Assembly: GCF_014502795.1 (NCBI RefSeq)
Contig: NZ_JACVHF010000001.1
Span: 310,001-374,000, forward strand
Source of the DNA: Heliobacterium chlorum
GTDB taxonomy: Bacteria > Bacillota > Desulfitobacteriia > Heliobacteriales > Heliobacteriaceae
Direction of reading: 5' to 3'
DNA length: 64,000 bases
Shown: piece after piece, positions 9,204 through 17,965 of the stretch
Layout of the letters: every line of letters starts with the position of its first letter
Position numbering within the stretch: position 1 is the first letter of the stretch
The notes under the pieces: generated by a model
Databases searched by the model: none
The model's input: only the letters and a program-made list of their open reading frames with translations
What the model was told of the DNA's origin: nothing
Translations under genes and position numbers: made by a program

Positions 9204-10511
9204 TTGACGAAGGGTTACCAACGGTCAGAAGAACTGTTTGCAGAAGCTGTGAAGGTGATTCCCGGCGGTGTAAACAGCCCAGTACGGGCCTTCAAATCGG
9301 TGGGCCGCAACCCCGTCTTCATCGAGAGGGGCGAAGGGGCCTACCTCTACGATGTGGACGGCAATCGTTATGTGGACTACGTCGGTTCCTGGGGCCCTCT
9401 AATTCTAGGACATGTTCATCCCGAAGTTTCTGAAGCGATTAAAGCTTCGATTGATAAAGGTACTTCCTACGGAGCGCCGACAGAACTAGAGACGCGTCTC
9501 GCAAAACTGGTTTTAGAAGCGTTCCCGCACTTTGACATGGTTCGCATGGTCAACTCCGGTACGGAAGCGACCATGAGCGCCCTGCGTTTGGCTCGTGGTT
9601 ACACGGGACGAAGCAAAATTGTCAAATTCGAAGGATGCTATCACGGGCATGCTGACAGCCTGCTGATCAAAGCAGGTTCAGGCGCCTTGACCTTGGGCGT
9701 ACCTACGAGCCCGGGTGTTCCCGGTAATATCGCCTCGAACACGATTACAGCACCATACAATGATTTGGAGACCCTCCGGGAAGTCTTCAAACAGGCTGGA
9801 GACGATATCGCTGCCATCATCATCGAAGGGGTACCCGGTAACATGGGTGTCGTGCCGCCCAAGCCCGGCTACTTAGAAGGTGTTCGTGAGTTGACTCGCG
9901 AATACGGCGCATTGATGATCGTAGACGAAGTCATGAGCGGCTTCCGTGTGGCCTTTGGCGGCGCTCAAGGTCTTTACGGTATCGAGCCGGACATCACTTG
10001 TCTCGGCAAGATCATTGGAGGCGGTCTGCCTGTCGGCGCTTACGCCGGTAAAGCCGAAATCATGGAAAAAGTCTCCCCGGCAGGTCCCATCTATCAAGCA
10101 GGTACCCTCTCAGGCAACCCCTTGGCTATGACCGCCGGAATCGCCACCTTGGAGATTCTGAAGCGTCCGGGAACCTATGAGTACTTGGAAGAAAAAGCCT
10201 CTTACTTGGCGGACGGTTTGGCGAAAGCAGCCCAAAAAGCGGGTGTCTCTCTTTCTACGAACCGCGTCGGTTCAATGTTGACAGGCTTCTTCACGGATAA
10301 AGTGGTTGACGATTTTGCCTCCGCCTGTACATCAGATACAGAGGCATTTGCGACCTATTTCCGGGCTATGCTCGACCGTGGCGTCTATCTGGCCTGTTCC
10401 CAGTTTGAAGCCGCTTTTGTATCCTTGGCCCATACGAAAGAAGACCTGGATTTCACCATTGCAGCCGCCGAAGAGGCGTTCCAAGTGGTGGCCGGTTCAA
10501 AACAAAAATAG
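9204..10511 (+). CDS. hemL: Glutamate-1-semialdehyde 2,1-aminomutase
   Basis: This 435-residue PLP enzyme turns glutamate-1-semialdehyde into 5-aminolevulinate. It has the N-terminal [15 protein letters not shown], the PLP-phosphate region [15 protein letters not shown], the pyridine-nitrogen aspartate in VDEVMSGFR (Asp241) and the Schiff-base lysine in [15 protein letters not shown] (Lys269). The TTG start is supported by AGGGGGAAAG upstream. It ends the tetrapyrrole operon and is followed by an intrinsic terminator. Confidence 0.97.
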   Translation: MTKGYQRSEELFAEAVKVIPGGVNSPVRAFKSVGRNPVFIERGEGAYLYDVDGNRYVDYVGSWGPLILGHVHPEVSEAIKASIDKGTSYGAPTELETRLAKLVLEAFPHFDMVRMVNSGTEATMSALRLARGYTGRSKIVKFEGCYHGHADSLLIKAGSGALTLGVPTSPGVPGNIASNTITAPYNDLETLREVFKQAGDDIAAIIIEGVPGNMGVVPPKPGYLEGVRELTREYGALMIVDEVMSGFRVAFGGAQGLYGIEPDITCLGKIIGGGLPVGAYAGKAEIMEKVSPAGPIYQAGTLSGNPLAMTAGIATLEILKRPGTYEYLEEKASYLADGLAKAAQKAGVSLSTNRVGSMLTGFFTDKVVDDFASACTSDTEAFATYFRAMLDRGVYLACSQFEAAFVSLAHTKEDLDFTIAAAEEAFQVVAGSKQK

Positions 10512-10550
10512 AACAAAAAATAGAACAAACAAACCGTATTTGTTCAAAAT

Positions 10551-10582
10551 AAAAACTCCGCCACAGGCGGGGTTTTATTTTT
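10551..10582 (+). terminator. Intrinsic terminator of the haem cluster
   Basis: The hairpin AAAACTCCGCC-ACA-GGCGGGGTTTT is followed by ATTTTTT. It lies 40 bases after the hemL stop and closes the haem cluster. Confidence 0.9.
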
Positions 10583-10815
10583 TAAGATATGAAGAATTCT
10601 GAGGTGGACACTGCGGCTCGTTAAGTTGGCGTACAGTAAAGGTCAGTTTTTCCCCAAAAAAATCGGCGACGGTCGATGATGACAATAAAATTTCTTAGCC
10701 GAGAACTAAGCGAACCAACTTCACCGCCAAGCAATAGGCATTTGCGGTTATACTAAATACAAAATACCATGAGGGCTGTCGCAACATTTTGACAGAAGAA
10801 AGGTGTACAAATCTG
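10583..10815 (+). other. Gap before the EamA-type transporter
   Basis: No gene is seen. The region contains a small hairpin, CTTAG-CCGAGAA-CTAAG (about 10694-10710), a TATACT hexamer near 10750 that could be a -10 box without a clear -35 partner, and AAAGGTG (10799-10805), which serves the ATG at 10816. Confidence 0.35.
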
Positions 10816-11664
10816 ATGTGGTTGTTCTTAGCCCTTACGAGTGCTATCGTTTTTGGTTTAGCAGGATTTGGAATGAAAATGGGGCAAATGCGAGGAGTCC
10901 CCTCGTCCATGGTGCTTGTCGGTCTATATTTATCGGGTACGCTGGGATTTTTGATAACTTGGTGGAATGCCGGAGCTGTCACTGCCTGGTCAGTCATCAT
11001 AGCGGGATTGATCATCGGTATTGGCTCGGCCGGAGGAAATTATGCCTTTATGAAGGCAATCGAAAGCGGGCCGGCCAGTTTGACTTCACCGATCATCAAC
11101 ATGAATGTAGTGCTCGTAATCGGCATGTCAGTCTTCGTCTATGGAGAGACCATTGGCCTAACCAAAATGCTTGGTGTCGCCTTATTCCTGATCGCCATCA
11201 TCTTGATCGCGATTAAGCCGGGCAAAGGAAAAGGGACGACCACTTCGGCTTTCTGGTTTGGTATGGTGGTGCTGAGCACCTTGCTTTTCGCCGTTCGTAA
11301 CGGCGGACTTAAAGTGACTCAAGAACTGGCTATGGATAACAGCGCCGTCCTCTTTTTCAGCTATCTGATACCGACAATCTACTTTTTAGTACGGTACCGG
11401 GCGGAACTGATGAAACTAAAAACGGGCGAAATAGTTCCCCAGTTGGGCTGGGGGTTAGTGAGCGGGCTGGGTTCTTTCGGAGGAATGCAACTCTATGCCT
11501 ATGCTTTATCGCAAGGACCGGCTTCAATCATCTCACCTGTTTTTTCTTTATACGGATTGGTGATCGTTCTATTATCGGTAGGCGTATATAAAGAACGGCT
11601 TACGGCACTGCAGACTATGGCAGTGGCGCTAACCTTTGTGGGTCTTATTCTGGTCAAGTTTTAA
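10816..11664 (+). CDS. EamA/DMT-superfamily membrane transporter
   Basis: This 282-residue protein has about ten predicted membrane helices arranged as two similar halves, as in drug/metabolite (EamA) carriers. It starts MWLFLALTSAIVFGLAGFGMKMG, and conserved small-residue motifs recur, such as GPASLTSPIINMN in the first half and GPASIISPVFSLYG in the second. The substrate is unknown. An upstream TTG at 10789 is possible but ATG 10816 has the better ribosome binding site. It is monocistronic, bounded by terminators on both sides. Confidence 0.85.
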   Translation: MWLFLALTSAIVFGLAGFGMKMGQMRGVPSSMVLVGLYLSGTLGFLITWWNAGAVTAWSVIIAGLIIGIGSAGGNYAFMKAIESGPASLTSPIINMNVVLVIGMSVFVYGETIGLTKMLGVALFLIAIILIAIKPGKGKGTTTSAFWFGMVVLSTLLFAVRNGGLKVTQELAMDNSAVLFFSYLIPTIYFLVRYRAELMKLKTGEIVPQLGWGLVSGLGSFGGMQLYAYALSQGPASIISPVFSLYGLVIVLLSVGVYKERLTALQTMAVALTFVGLILVKF

Positions 11665-11680
11665 AGAAACTAGAGGAACA

Positions 11681-11712
11681 AAGAAATACCGTCAGCGACG
11701 GTATTTCTTCAA
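11681..11712. terminator. Bidirectional intrinsic terminator
   Basis: AAGAAATACCGTC-AGC-GACGGTATTTCTT is a perfect 13-base-pair stem with a three-base loop. It lies between two convergent genes, the EamA transporter and the DedA protein, and probably serves both. Confidence 0.85.
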
Positions 11713-11739
11713 AGAGTCTTATTTAATTTCCCACACTAC

Positions 11740-12396
11740 CTATTCTTCGTTCTCTCTGATTCTTTCTGCGACTGATTTCACAGGCGCCTTTTTCAAAGCA
11801 GCGTTTCGATACCTATATAGCAGATAAGCAGCGCCGAAAACCAAAAGGCCGGCTAAAACTAAGACGTTCACATAATGATGGAACTCTCCCATCATCGCTT
11901 CGTAAGCTTCACCGGCGGCTACTCCGATAAGGATAATCGGCGTACACCAAAGAATCGAACCCAACAGGTTCCAGAAAAAGGTTTCCCAAAAACCCATCCG
12001 GACGAGACCGGTAAAATAGGGTGTTACATGACGCACACCGATGATCCAGCGACTGAAGAGGATCATTGTAATACGATTGCGGCGAAACCAGGACTCTGTC
12101 CGTTCAATGTGTTCCCGCTTCAATCCCATTCGGGGAGCCCATTCGTAAAGAACAAGCTGCCCATAACGTGTTCCGATCACGTGGGCAACCATGGAACCCA
12201 ACTGGCTGCCGGCGACACAAGCCAGTAGGGTGATCTGAAGCTGGAGACGATCTTGAGAAATTAAAAATCCGGCAAAAGCTTGAGCTATCTCTCCAGGAAA
12301 AGGAGCTCCCAAAAACTCGAATAAAAGGCCTAGAAAAAGGCCTACATCGCCATAAGTGCTGACAATCCAATGAGCCGTATCTTTCAATGCATGCAA
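11740..12396 (-). CDS. DedA-family membrane protein
   Basis: This 218-residue membrane protein has DedA/VTT signatures: an N-terminal helix, GLLFEFLGAPFPGEIAQAFAGFL near 25-47, the amphipathic core FRRNRITMILFSRWIIGVRHVTPYFTG split across about 104-130, and two C-terminal helices. Family members move or scramble lipids such as polyprenyl phosphates or phosphatidylethanolamine across the membrane; the substrate here is not known. The basic tail (YRYRNAALKKAP) is cytosolic. It converges on the EamA transporter. Confidence 0.9.
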   Translation of the reverse strand: MHALKDTAHWIVSTYGDVGLFLGLLFEFLGAPFPGEIAQAFAGFLISQDRLQLQITLLACVAGSQLGSMVAHVIGTRYGQLVLYEWAPRMGLKREHIERTESWFRRNRITMILFSRWIIGVRHVTPYFTGLVRMGFWETFFWNLLGSILWCTPIILIGVAAGEAYEAMMGEFHHYVNVLVLAGLLVFGAAYLLYRYRNAALKKAPVKSVAERIRENEE

Positions 12397-12506
12397 TGCA
12401 ATGTCCCCCTAAGGAACAGAAGTCTTCTAGTTTATTTTAGCAAACTGATGGATGGGGTACAATCAACTCCGAATAGACAAATTTTCTGCAAATCTGAGAA
12501 TTTCTC

Positions 12507-12536
12507 TTGCAAGGAATTTATCACTGTGTATAGAAT
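12507..12536 (+). promoter_or_regulatory. Candidate sigma-A promoter of the ilvBN-fni unit
   Basis: TTGCAA (12507-12512), an 18-base spacer and TAGAAT (12531-12536) lie about 65 bases before the first stem of the T-box leader, so transcription would begin near 12543. The rest of 12397-12600 shows no gene. Confidence 0.5.
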
Positions 12537-12602
12537 AGTATGTATAGATCCATAGGAGTATAATCCAGGTCCACATGTTGATATAAGCGTACAAATCCAA
12601 TG

Positions 12603-12868
12603 CGGAGAAAGAGTACTGTATGAAGGGCAGTTGACAGAGAGCCGCTCATGGCTGAAAGGCGGCACTGCAACCATCGACAGGAAAATCCTCTCCAAGGTGC
12701 AGGCCGAAAGGGAGATGATTCCCCATTAAGCCGTGCCGGACGGTCACCGTTATCAGACCGGGCAAGCATCGACTTGTCCTGTTGAGGGCTGCCATTCGTG
12801 ACAGCCGAACAAGGGTGGTACCGCGAATTTCCCTCGCCTCTTGAATGATAGAGGCGAGGGTTTTCATT
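12603..12868 (+). promoter_or_regulatory. T-box leader of ilvB, probable isoleucine specifier
   Basis: The T-box sequence AAGGGTGGTACCGCG lies at 12811-12825 and is followed by a terminator (CCCTCGCCTC, loop, GAGGCGAGGG, TTTT; 12831-12864). Stem I is visible: base pairs GGAGA (12603-12607) with TCTCC (12689-12693), the AGTA box at 12612-12615, the AGAGAGCCG block at about 12636, and the S-turn GAA at 12681-12683. The likely specifier is ATC (Ile, 12685-12687), in the same geometry as TTC in the aroF leader. Uncharged tRNA would favour the antiterminator and raise expression. The specifier reading is an inference; AAT, one base earlier, is the alternative. Confidence 0.9.
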
Positions 12869-12908
12869 TATCTTTGAGTTAAGTTTTGAAAGATGAGGTG
12901 TGTCAGGT

Positions 12909-14600
12909 ATGAAGATGACCGGAGCTCAAGCCGTCGTCGCCAGTCTGCAGGAAGAAGGGGTGGACTTGATTTTTGGGTATCCCGGCGGTCAGGTGATCCC
13001 GCTTTACGATGCCCTTTATGACAGTTCCCTCCGGCATATTCTTACCCGGCACGAGCAGGGGGCGGCTCACGCCGCCGACGGATATGCACGGGCCACCGGG
13101 AAGGTGGGGGTCTGCATCGCTACATCCGGTCCAGGGGCAACCAACCTAATCACAGGGATTGCAAACGCCTATATGGACTCAGTGCCGATGGTATGTATCA
13201 CTGGGCAGGTTCCTCTATCGGTAATTGGGAAAGATTCCTTCCAAGAAGCTGATATCACGGGAATCACCGCGCCGATTACCAAGCATAACTACCTGGTGAA
13301 AAAAGCAAGTGACCTGCCGAGAATCATTAAAGAGGCTTTTCACATCGCTAGAACAGGCCGTCCAGGTCCGGTCGTTGTCGATGTGCCCAAAGATATCTTT
13401 ACGACGACCATTGATTTTGAATATCCCAAGGAAGTTCGGTTGCGCGGTTATGCGCCTGTTTTTGAAGGTAAGAGTTCAGAAGTGGACGCCGTGGCCCAGG
13501 CGATCGCTGAAGCGAACAAACCGTTATTCTTTATCGGCGGCGGAGTCGGAGCGGCAGGCGCGTCACAGGATTTCCTTCGGTTGGTAGAGAAATATCAAAT
13601 TCCAGTAATCAGTTCGCTCATGGGATTGGGAGCGATTGCGACAACCCATCCGATGCACCTGGGCATGGTCGGAATGCATGGAACTGTAGCAGCCAACAAG
13701 GCCGTTATGGAATGCGACCTCCTCGTCGGCATCGGCGTCCGTTTTGATGACCGCGTGACCGGACTCATTGCCAGGTTTGCACCGAAAGCGAAAGTGGCTC
13801 ATCTCGACATCGACCCCGCTGAAGTCAACAAAAACGTCTTTACCCATTTGCGAGTCATCGGTGACCTCCAATGGAGCTTGCCGGCCTTAGAAGCTTCCTT
13901 GAGAAAGATTTTTGTTGAAGGGCAACGCTCCGGTGGATGGATCCAAGAGGTTACCCGCTGGAAAGAGGAATCGCCCGTAGCCTATCAAAAGAGTGATGAC
14001 ATCATCAAACCTCAGTTTGTCATTGAAGAGCTAGCTCGGTTGACAGGGGGCAAAGCAGTCGTCGCTACCGACGTAGGACAGCACCAGATGTGGACGGCTC
14101 AATTTTTCCCTTTTCACCAGCCCCGGACACTGATCACCTCCGGAGGGTTGGGAACGATGGGCTATGGATTACCAGCGGCTATCGGTGCCCAACTGGGACA
14201 ACCCGATGAACTGGTTCTTTTGGTCACCGGAGACGGATCCATCCTGATGAACTGCCAAGAAATTGCCACAGCGGTAGAACATCGCTTACCGATTAAGGTG
14301 GCCATCATGAACAACAACGTTCTGGGCATGGTCCGGCAATGGCAGAAGATGTTCTTTAACCAGCGTTATTCCCATACCCGCTTTGCCAACGGCGGTACAG
14401 ACTATGTAAAACTGGCTGAAGCCTTCGGAGCCACAGGTCTTCGAGCGGAAACACCTGCCGATGTACCGGCCATCATTGCCAAAGCCCTGGAAACGGAAGG
14501 CCCTGTGTTTATGGACTTCCGCGTCAGTGACGATGAAAACGTCCTACCGATGGTTCCGGCAGGGGCGCCTCTCGATCAGATCATTGAGGAGGTGGACTGA
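12909..14600 (+). CDS. ilvB: Acetolactate synthase large subunit
   Basis: This 563-residue ThDP enzyme condenses pyruvate with pyruvate or 2-oxobutyrate in branched-chain amino acid synthesis. It has the N-terminal catalytic-glutamate region (GYPGGQVIPLYDAL, then TRHEQGAAHAADGYAR), the middle FAD domain and the C-terminal ThDP motif GDGSILMNCQEIATA with MNNN. The ATG at 12909 is preferred to GTG 12900 because TGAGGTG sits at the right distance. It lies directly downstream of a T-box leader, and the small subunit follows after one base. Confidence 0.96.
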   Translation: MKMTGAQAVVASLQEEGVDLIFGYPGGQVIPLYDALYDSSLRHILTRHEQGAAHAADGYARATGKVGVCIATSGPGATNLITGIANAYMDSVPMVCITGQVPLSVIGKDSFQEADITGITAPITKHNYLVKKASDLPRIIKEAFHIARTGRPGPVVVDVPKDIFTTTIDFEYPKEVRLRGYAPVFEGKSSEVDAVAQAIAEANKPLFFIGGGVGAAGASQDFLRLVEKYQIPVISSLMGLGAIATTHPMHLGMVGMHGTVAANKAVMECDLLVGIGVRFDDRVTGLIARFAPKAKVAHLDIDPAEVNKNVFTHLRVIGDLQWSLPALEASLRKIFVEGQRSGGWIQEVTRWKEESPVAYQKSDDIIKPQFVIEELARLTGGKAVVATDVGQHQMWTAQFFPFHQPRTLITSGGLGTMGYGLPAAIGAQLGQPDELVLLVTGDGSILMNCQEIATAVEHRLPIKVAIMNNNVLGMVRQWQKMFFNQRYSHTRFANGGTDYVKLAEAFGATGLRAETPADVPAIIAKALETEGPVFMDFRVSDDENVLPMVPAGAPLDQIIEEVD

Positions 14601-14601
14601 G

Positions 14602-15099
14602 ATGCGTCATACCTTGGCTGTACTGGTAGAAAATCGCCCCGGCGTGCTCGTGCACATCTCCGGTCTTATCGCCCGGCGTGCTTTTAATATTGAAAGCATC
14701 ACCGCCGGATACACGGAAGAAGCCGATATCACCCGCATCACCATTGTGGTTGAAGGAGATAACCGCAGCTTGGAACAGGTCGTCAATCAACTTTCCAAGC
14801 TGGTTGATGTGATCAAGATCGTTGAACTTACTTCGGAACCTTCTATCGAACGGGAGCTGGCCCTGATCAAAGTAAAAGCCAACCCGGAGACCCGCTCAGA
14901 TATCGTGGACATCGTCGAAATCTTTCGCGCGAAGATCGTCGATGTCAATCGTGAAACGATGGTCATCGAATTGACCGGAGAAGAGACGAAGATCGACGCC
15001 CTCTGTGAGGTCCTCAAAGATCACGGTATCGTGGAAATGGTTCGCACCGGCAAAGTAGCTCTTTCACGGAGACCGGGCGCGGCGAAAGAGACGGAATAA
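14602..15099 (+). CDS. ilvN: Acetolactate synthase small (regulatory) subunit
   Basis: The 165-residue regulatory subunit has an ACT domain at the N-terminus (VLVENRPGVLVHISGLIARR, then NIESI) and the conserved C-terminal domain ending VALSRRPGAA. It binds valine or related effectors and tunes the catalytic subunit. The start at 14602 follows GAGGAGGTGGACTGAG, which overlaps the ilvB stop; longer in-frame reading upstream is only the ilvB sequence in another frame. Confidence 0.95.
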   Translation: MRHTLAVLVENRPGVLVHISGLIARRAFNIESITAGYTEEADITRITIVVEGDNRSLEQVVNQLSKLVDVIKIVELTSEPSIERELALIKVKANPETRSDIVDIVEIFRAKIVDVNRETMVIELTGEETKIDALCEVLKDHGIVEMVRTGKVALSRRPGAAKETE

Positions 15100-15133
15100 T
15101 TCCCTCATAAGAACTGGTCCGAGGAGGACATGC

Positions 15134-16234
15134 GTGGACATTCGCCAACAACGAAAACTCGATCACATCCGTCAGGCACTCTCGCTGGAAGAGGGTCCGC
15201 TCCCCAACGGCTTTAAAGACGTCCGGCTCATTCACGAGGCCTTGCCCAGCCTTGACAGCCGGGATATCGATATATCTATTCCTTTTCTCGGGAAAACATT
15301 GACGATGCCTTTGTTGATCAATGCCATCACCGGAGGTACTCCCCAGGTGACCGATATCAACCGTCGCTTGGCCCGTATCGCTGCCAAAGCCGGTATCGGC
15401 ATCGCCGTCGGATCGCAGGCGGCCGCTTTACGGGATCCGGCGATGAGGGAGTCCTATCAGGTCGTGCGGGAGGAAAACCCTAACGGCATCGTTATTGCCA
15501 ACGTTAACCCGAACACCCCTGTAGATCAAGCGATCAAAGCGATCGAGATGATCCAAGCTGACGCCTTGCAGGTGCACCTCAATGTGGCACAGGAAATGGC
15601 AATGACAGAAGGCGACCGGGATTTTCGCCATTGGCCGGAAAACCTCGCTGAACTCGTCCGTCACTGCCCCGTACCGGTGATCGCGAAAGAAGTCGGGAAT
15701 GGTGTTTCTTTCGAAACCGCCCAACGGCTTATGGAGTTGGGAGTCCGCTGCATCGATGTGGGAGGTGCCGGAGGCACCAATTTCATTGCCATTGAAATGC
15801 GTCGACGAGGCCTCGCCTCGCAAGAATTTGAAGCCTGGGGCATCTCTTCGGCGGCTACTTTGGCCGAGGTAGTCTGGTCAGGATGCCGCACTTTGCCGAG
15901 CGATGAAAGATTGACCATTATCGCCAGCGGCGGCATACGAAACGGATGGGAAGCAGCAAAGGCTCTCTCTTTAGGTGCCAACGCGACAGCTGTCGCTGGT
16001 TCAGTGCTCAAACATCTTCTCAGTTCCAGCGATGGCGAACAGTCTGTCGAGAAATATATTGAAGAATACCGGCAGGCACTCATCGTGAGCTTAACTTTGA
16101 CCAACAGTTCTAACTTGGACACATTTGCCCAGCGGCCCTGCCTAATCCTTGGGGAACTAAAAGAGTGGCTCGAACAGCGTTGTATCCCCTTGGCTTTTTG
16201 GACTCAGAGAAATAAGGAAAACCCGGTTTATTGA
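15134..16234 (+). CDS. fni: Isopentenyl-diphosphate delta-isomerase, type 2 (FMN-dependent)
   Basis: This 366-residue protein is a type 2 IPP isomerase, which interconverts IPP and DMAPP with reduced FMN for isoprenoid synthesis. Visible motifs are QQRKLDHIRQAL at the N-terminus, PLLINAITGGT, the substrate-binding LQVHLNVAQEMAM with EGDRDFRHW, VGNGVSFETA, and the FMN-phosphate region GGAGGTNFI. The GTG start follows CCGAGGAGG. It begins 34 bases after ilvN with no terminator between, so it probably shares the T-box-controlled transcript. Its stop codon lies inside the loop of the terminator. Confidence 0.95.
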   Translation: MDIRQQRKLDHIRQALSLEEGPLPNGFKDVRLIHEALPSLDSRDIDISIPFLGKTLTMPLLINAITGGTPQVTDINRRLARIAAKAGIGIAVGSQAAALRDPAMRESYQVVREENPNGIVIANVNPNTPVDQAIKAIEMIQADALQVHLNVAQEMAMTEGDRDFRHWPENLAELVRHCPVPVIAKEVGNGVSFETAQRLMELGVRCIDVGGAGGTNFIAIEMRRRGLASQEFEAWGISSAATLAEVVWSGCRTLPSDERLTIIASGGIRNGWEAAKALSLGANATAVAGSVLKHLLSSSDGEQSVEKYIEEYRQALIVSLTLTNSSNLDTFAQRPCLILGELKEWLEQRCIPLAFWTQRNKENPVY

Positions 16235-16254
16235 TAGCCGGGTTTTTCTTTTTT
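16218..16254 (+). terminator. Intrinsic terminator of ilvB-ilvN-fni
   Basis: AAAACCCGG and CCGGGTTTT pair around an 11-base loop containing the fni stop, followed by TCTTTTTT. Confidence 0.9.
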
Positions 16255-16326
16255 GCTGTACTAGCTTGACAGGCAGCGACGAGTACTCTTTTTGGTTTTT
16301 CCCCGCATTCCTCGGGCAACCTAGCT

Positions 16327-17055
16327 ATGGAGGTGGGGAAGGTGCCAAGATATCCGATAGGAGCCATCATTCTGTTGGTCAGCATGATCTTCATTCTTTT
16401 CGGTATGGGGCGGGGGTTAGCTCAGCGGTTACGAACGCCGTCGAGGCGATTGCTTTTCTTCCTCTTGGCATGGTGGGCAGCTTCTTTTATCGATGTGCCG
16501 ATCCCAGTGATAAAACCGTCTATGTCAATGAACCTCGGCGGCATTGTTGCACCGCTCTGTCTAGGGCTGCTTTTGACGGGTAAAACGAAACTGGCCGATA
16601 TCAGACTTTGGATGGCTGTCCTGTCTGTTATGGTTTCCGGTTTGCTCGGGCAGGAAGTCCTCGGATTTGAACAGGATCATTTCCTCTGGGACGGCCACTG
16701 GATCTTCACCTTTCTCGGTGCATTGGCTGCGGCTACCGTCGCTGTCGAGATGCGCGGCGCACTGGCGGCCGTTCTTCTGGGGGGAGCACTGGCTGAGACG
16801 ATCGGACCTTTTGTCAATCTGTACTGGCATCTGGCACCGGGACGGATCACTGAATTAGGAGCAGGCATTGTCTTTGACCGGATTGTTGTATCATCCTTGT
16901 TAGTGTTCCCCCTAAGCTTCATCATTGAACATCTCAGTGCCGCCAAGGCTGTCCGAGTGAATCTTATCCCCAAGCCGATCGACCGGAAGTCAACGAAGGA
17001 ATCGCTAGAGGAACAAGAAATTGTCATTGATTCGGAAAAGAGATCATCAGAATAA
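16327..17055 (+). CDS. DUF1614-like membrane protein
   Basis: This 242-residue protein has about seven hydrophobic segments, starting PIGAIILLVSMIFILFGMG, and ends in a charged cytosolic tail. Its pattern, with FIDVPI and the glycine-rich GGIVAPLCLGLLL, fits the DUF1614 family, which has no known biochemical role and often sits beside sporulation genes in Clostridia; that family call is from memory of the pattern. The ATG at 16327 has a weak upstream site. It overlaps the next gene by 35 bases, which implies coupling. Confidence 0.6.
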   Translation: MEVGKVPRYPIGAIILLVSMIFILFGMGRGLAQRLRTPSRRLLFFLLAWWAASFIDVPIPVIKPSMSMNLGGIVAPLCLGLLLTGKTKLADIRLWMAVLSVMVSGLLGQEVLGFEQDHFLWDGHWIFTFLGALAAATVAVEMRGALAAVLLGGALAETIGPFVNLYWHLAPGRITELGAGIVFDRIVVSSLLVFPLSFIIEHLSAAKAVRVNLIPKPIDRKSTKESLEEQEIVIDSEKRSSE

Positions 17056-17965
17056 GCACACTTTTCCGCTTGTATATACGATCGTATCGCTGATAACAGG
17101 ACTGATGGCCTTTTTAGTCATCGCCGGCCTCTTTGCCTTTGTGTACCGTCTATCTGATTGGGACCGACTCGATGAGAGGGCCTCGAAAGGATCCCTTCGA
17201 CCTGTCATGAATTACCAAGACATGGGAATGAATCGCCAAGGCGTAGGGATCGCCAAAACGGATCGAGAATGGAGCAGCGGTGAAGGGATCATCGACGAGC
17301 AGGGACGACCCTGGAGGGTTGAAAAAGTGGATGATGAGGCTGTCTATGTAAGGCAAGACGATGCAGTTCTTTGCGGCGAATCCGATCCGGTCCTATCCAG
17401 CAACTTGCTCCCGACTCGATTAGCCCCTTCCTCCGATGGGGCCGACGGTAACATTGTCGTCATGGCTGCTCCACAGGCGGAAGGGACGGCTCAGCATTTT
17501 GTCGATACCATTCGAGAAAGAGGCATGAGCGTCGCGTTTCATTTGGGGGAGCAGAACTTGACAAAACGAGCCCTATACCGTCATGGTGTCAACGGGACCG
17601 CTGCCATGATCATCCTTCGCGAAGGAACGGTCCACTGGGTGGACAGCAACGGAGAGAGCCGAATGGAGTTTATTGTGGAACAAGGACAGCCTCGTCATCC
17701 CTCTAATTTTGCTTTTGCCCTGCGGTGGGCAGAACACTTGCCCGTCGAAGTTAGACCGGTTATCACCGTGATCAAACCTTGCCACGAGCAGCATTTACAT
17801 CCCCGGATGATCGATGTGACAGTACCGAAGGGATGGCAACCCAAAGAAACGGAAAAACTGGCAGATGGGCTGATGGAAGCGCTGGATCCCGATTCCTTGA
17901 CGAAATGGAATCGCTCCTTCATAATGAGTAGAAGAATTGAGGACATAAGGAGGCCTGGGCCGTGA
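17021..17965 (+). CDS. Membrane-anchored protein, possibly a diverged SpoIIP-like protein
   Basis: This 314-residue protein has an N-terminal transmembrane anchor (about residues 14-40, YTIVSLITGLMAFLVIAGLF) and an extracytoplasmic rest. The C-terminal half follows the layout of the sporulation amidase SpoIIP: a beta strand at IVVMAAPQ where SpoIIP has YHTH, then NGTAAMIILREG where it has the LHRD strand, MEFIVEQGQPRHPSNFAFAL, and CHEQHLHPRMIDVTVP near the end. The catalytic histidines expected in the first two blocks are missing. If the reading is right it is an inactive relative; otherwise it is simply unknown. The TTG start lies inside the upstream gene, and the stop overlaps the next start. 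Confidence 0.5.
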   Translation: MSLIRKRDHQNKHTFPLVYTIVSLITGLMAFLVIAGLFAFVYRLSDWDRLDERASKGSLRPVMNYQDMGMNRQGVGIAKTDREWSSGEGIIDEQGRPWRVEKVDDEAVYVRQDDAVLCGESDPVLSSNLLPTRLAPSSDGADGNIVVMAAPQAEGTAQHFVDTIRERGMSVAFHLGEQNLTKRALYRHGVNGTAAMIILREGTVHWVDSNGESRMEFIVEQGQPRHPSNFAFALRWAEHLPVEVRPVITVIKPCHEQHLHPRMIDVTVPKGWQPKETEKLADGLMEALDPDSLTKWNRSFIMSRRIEDIRRPGP

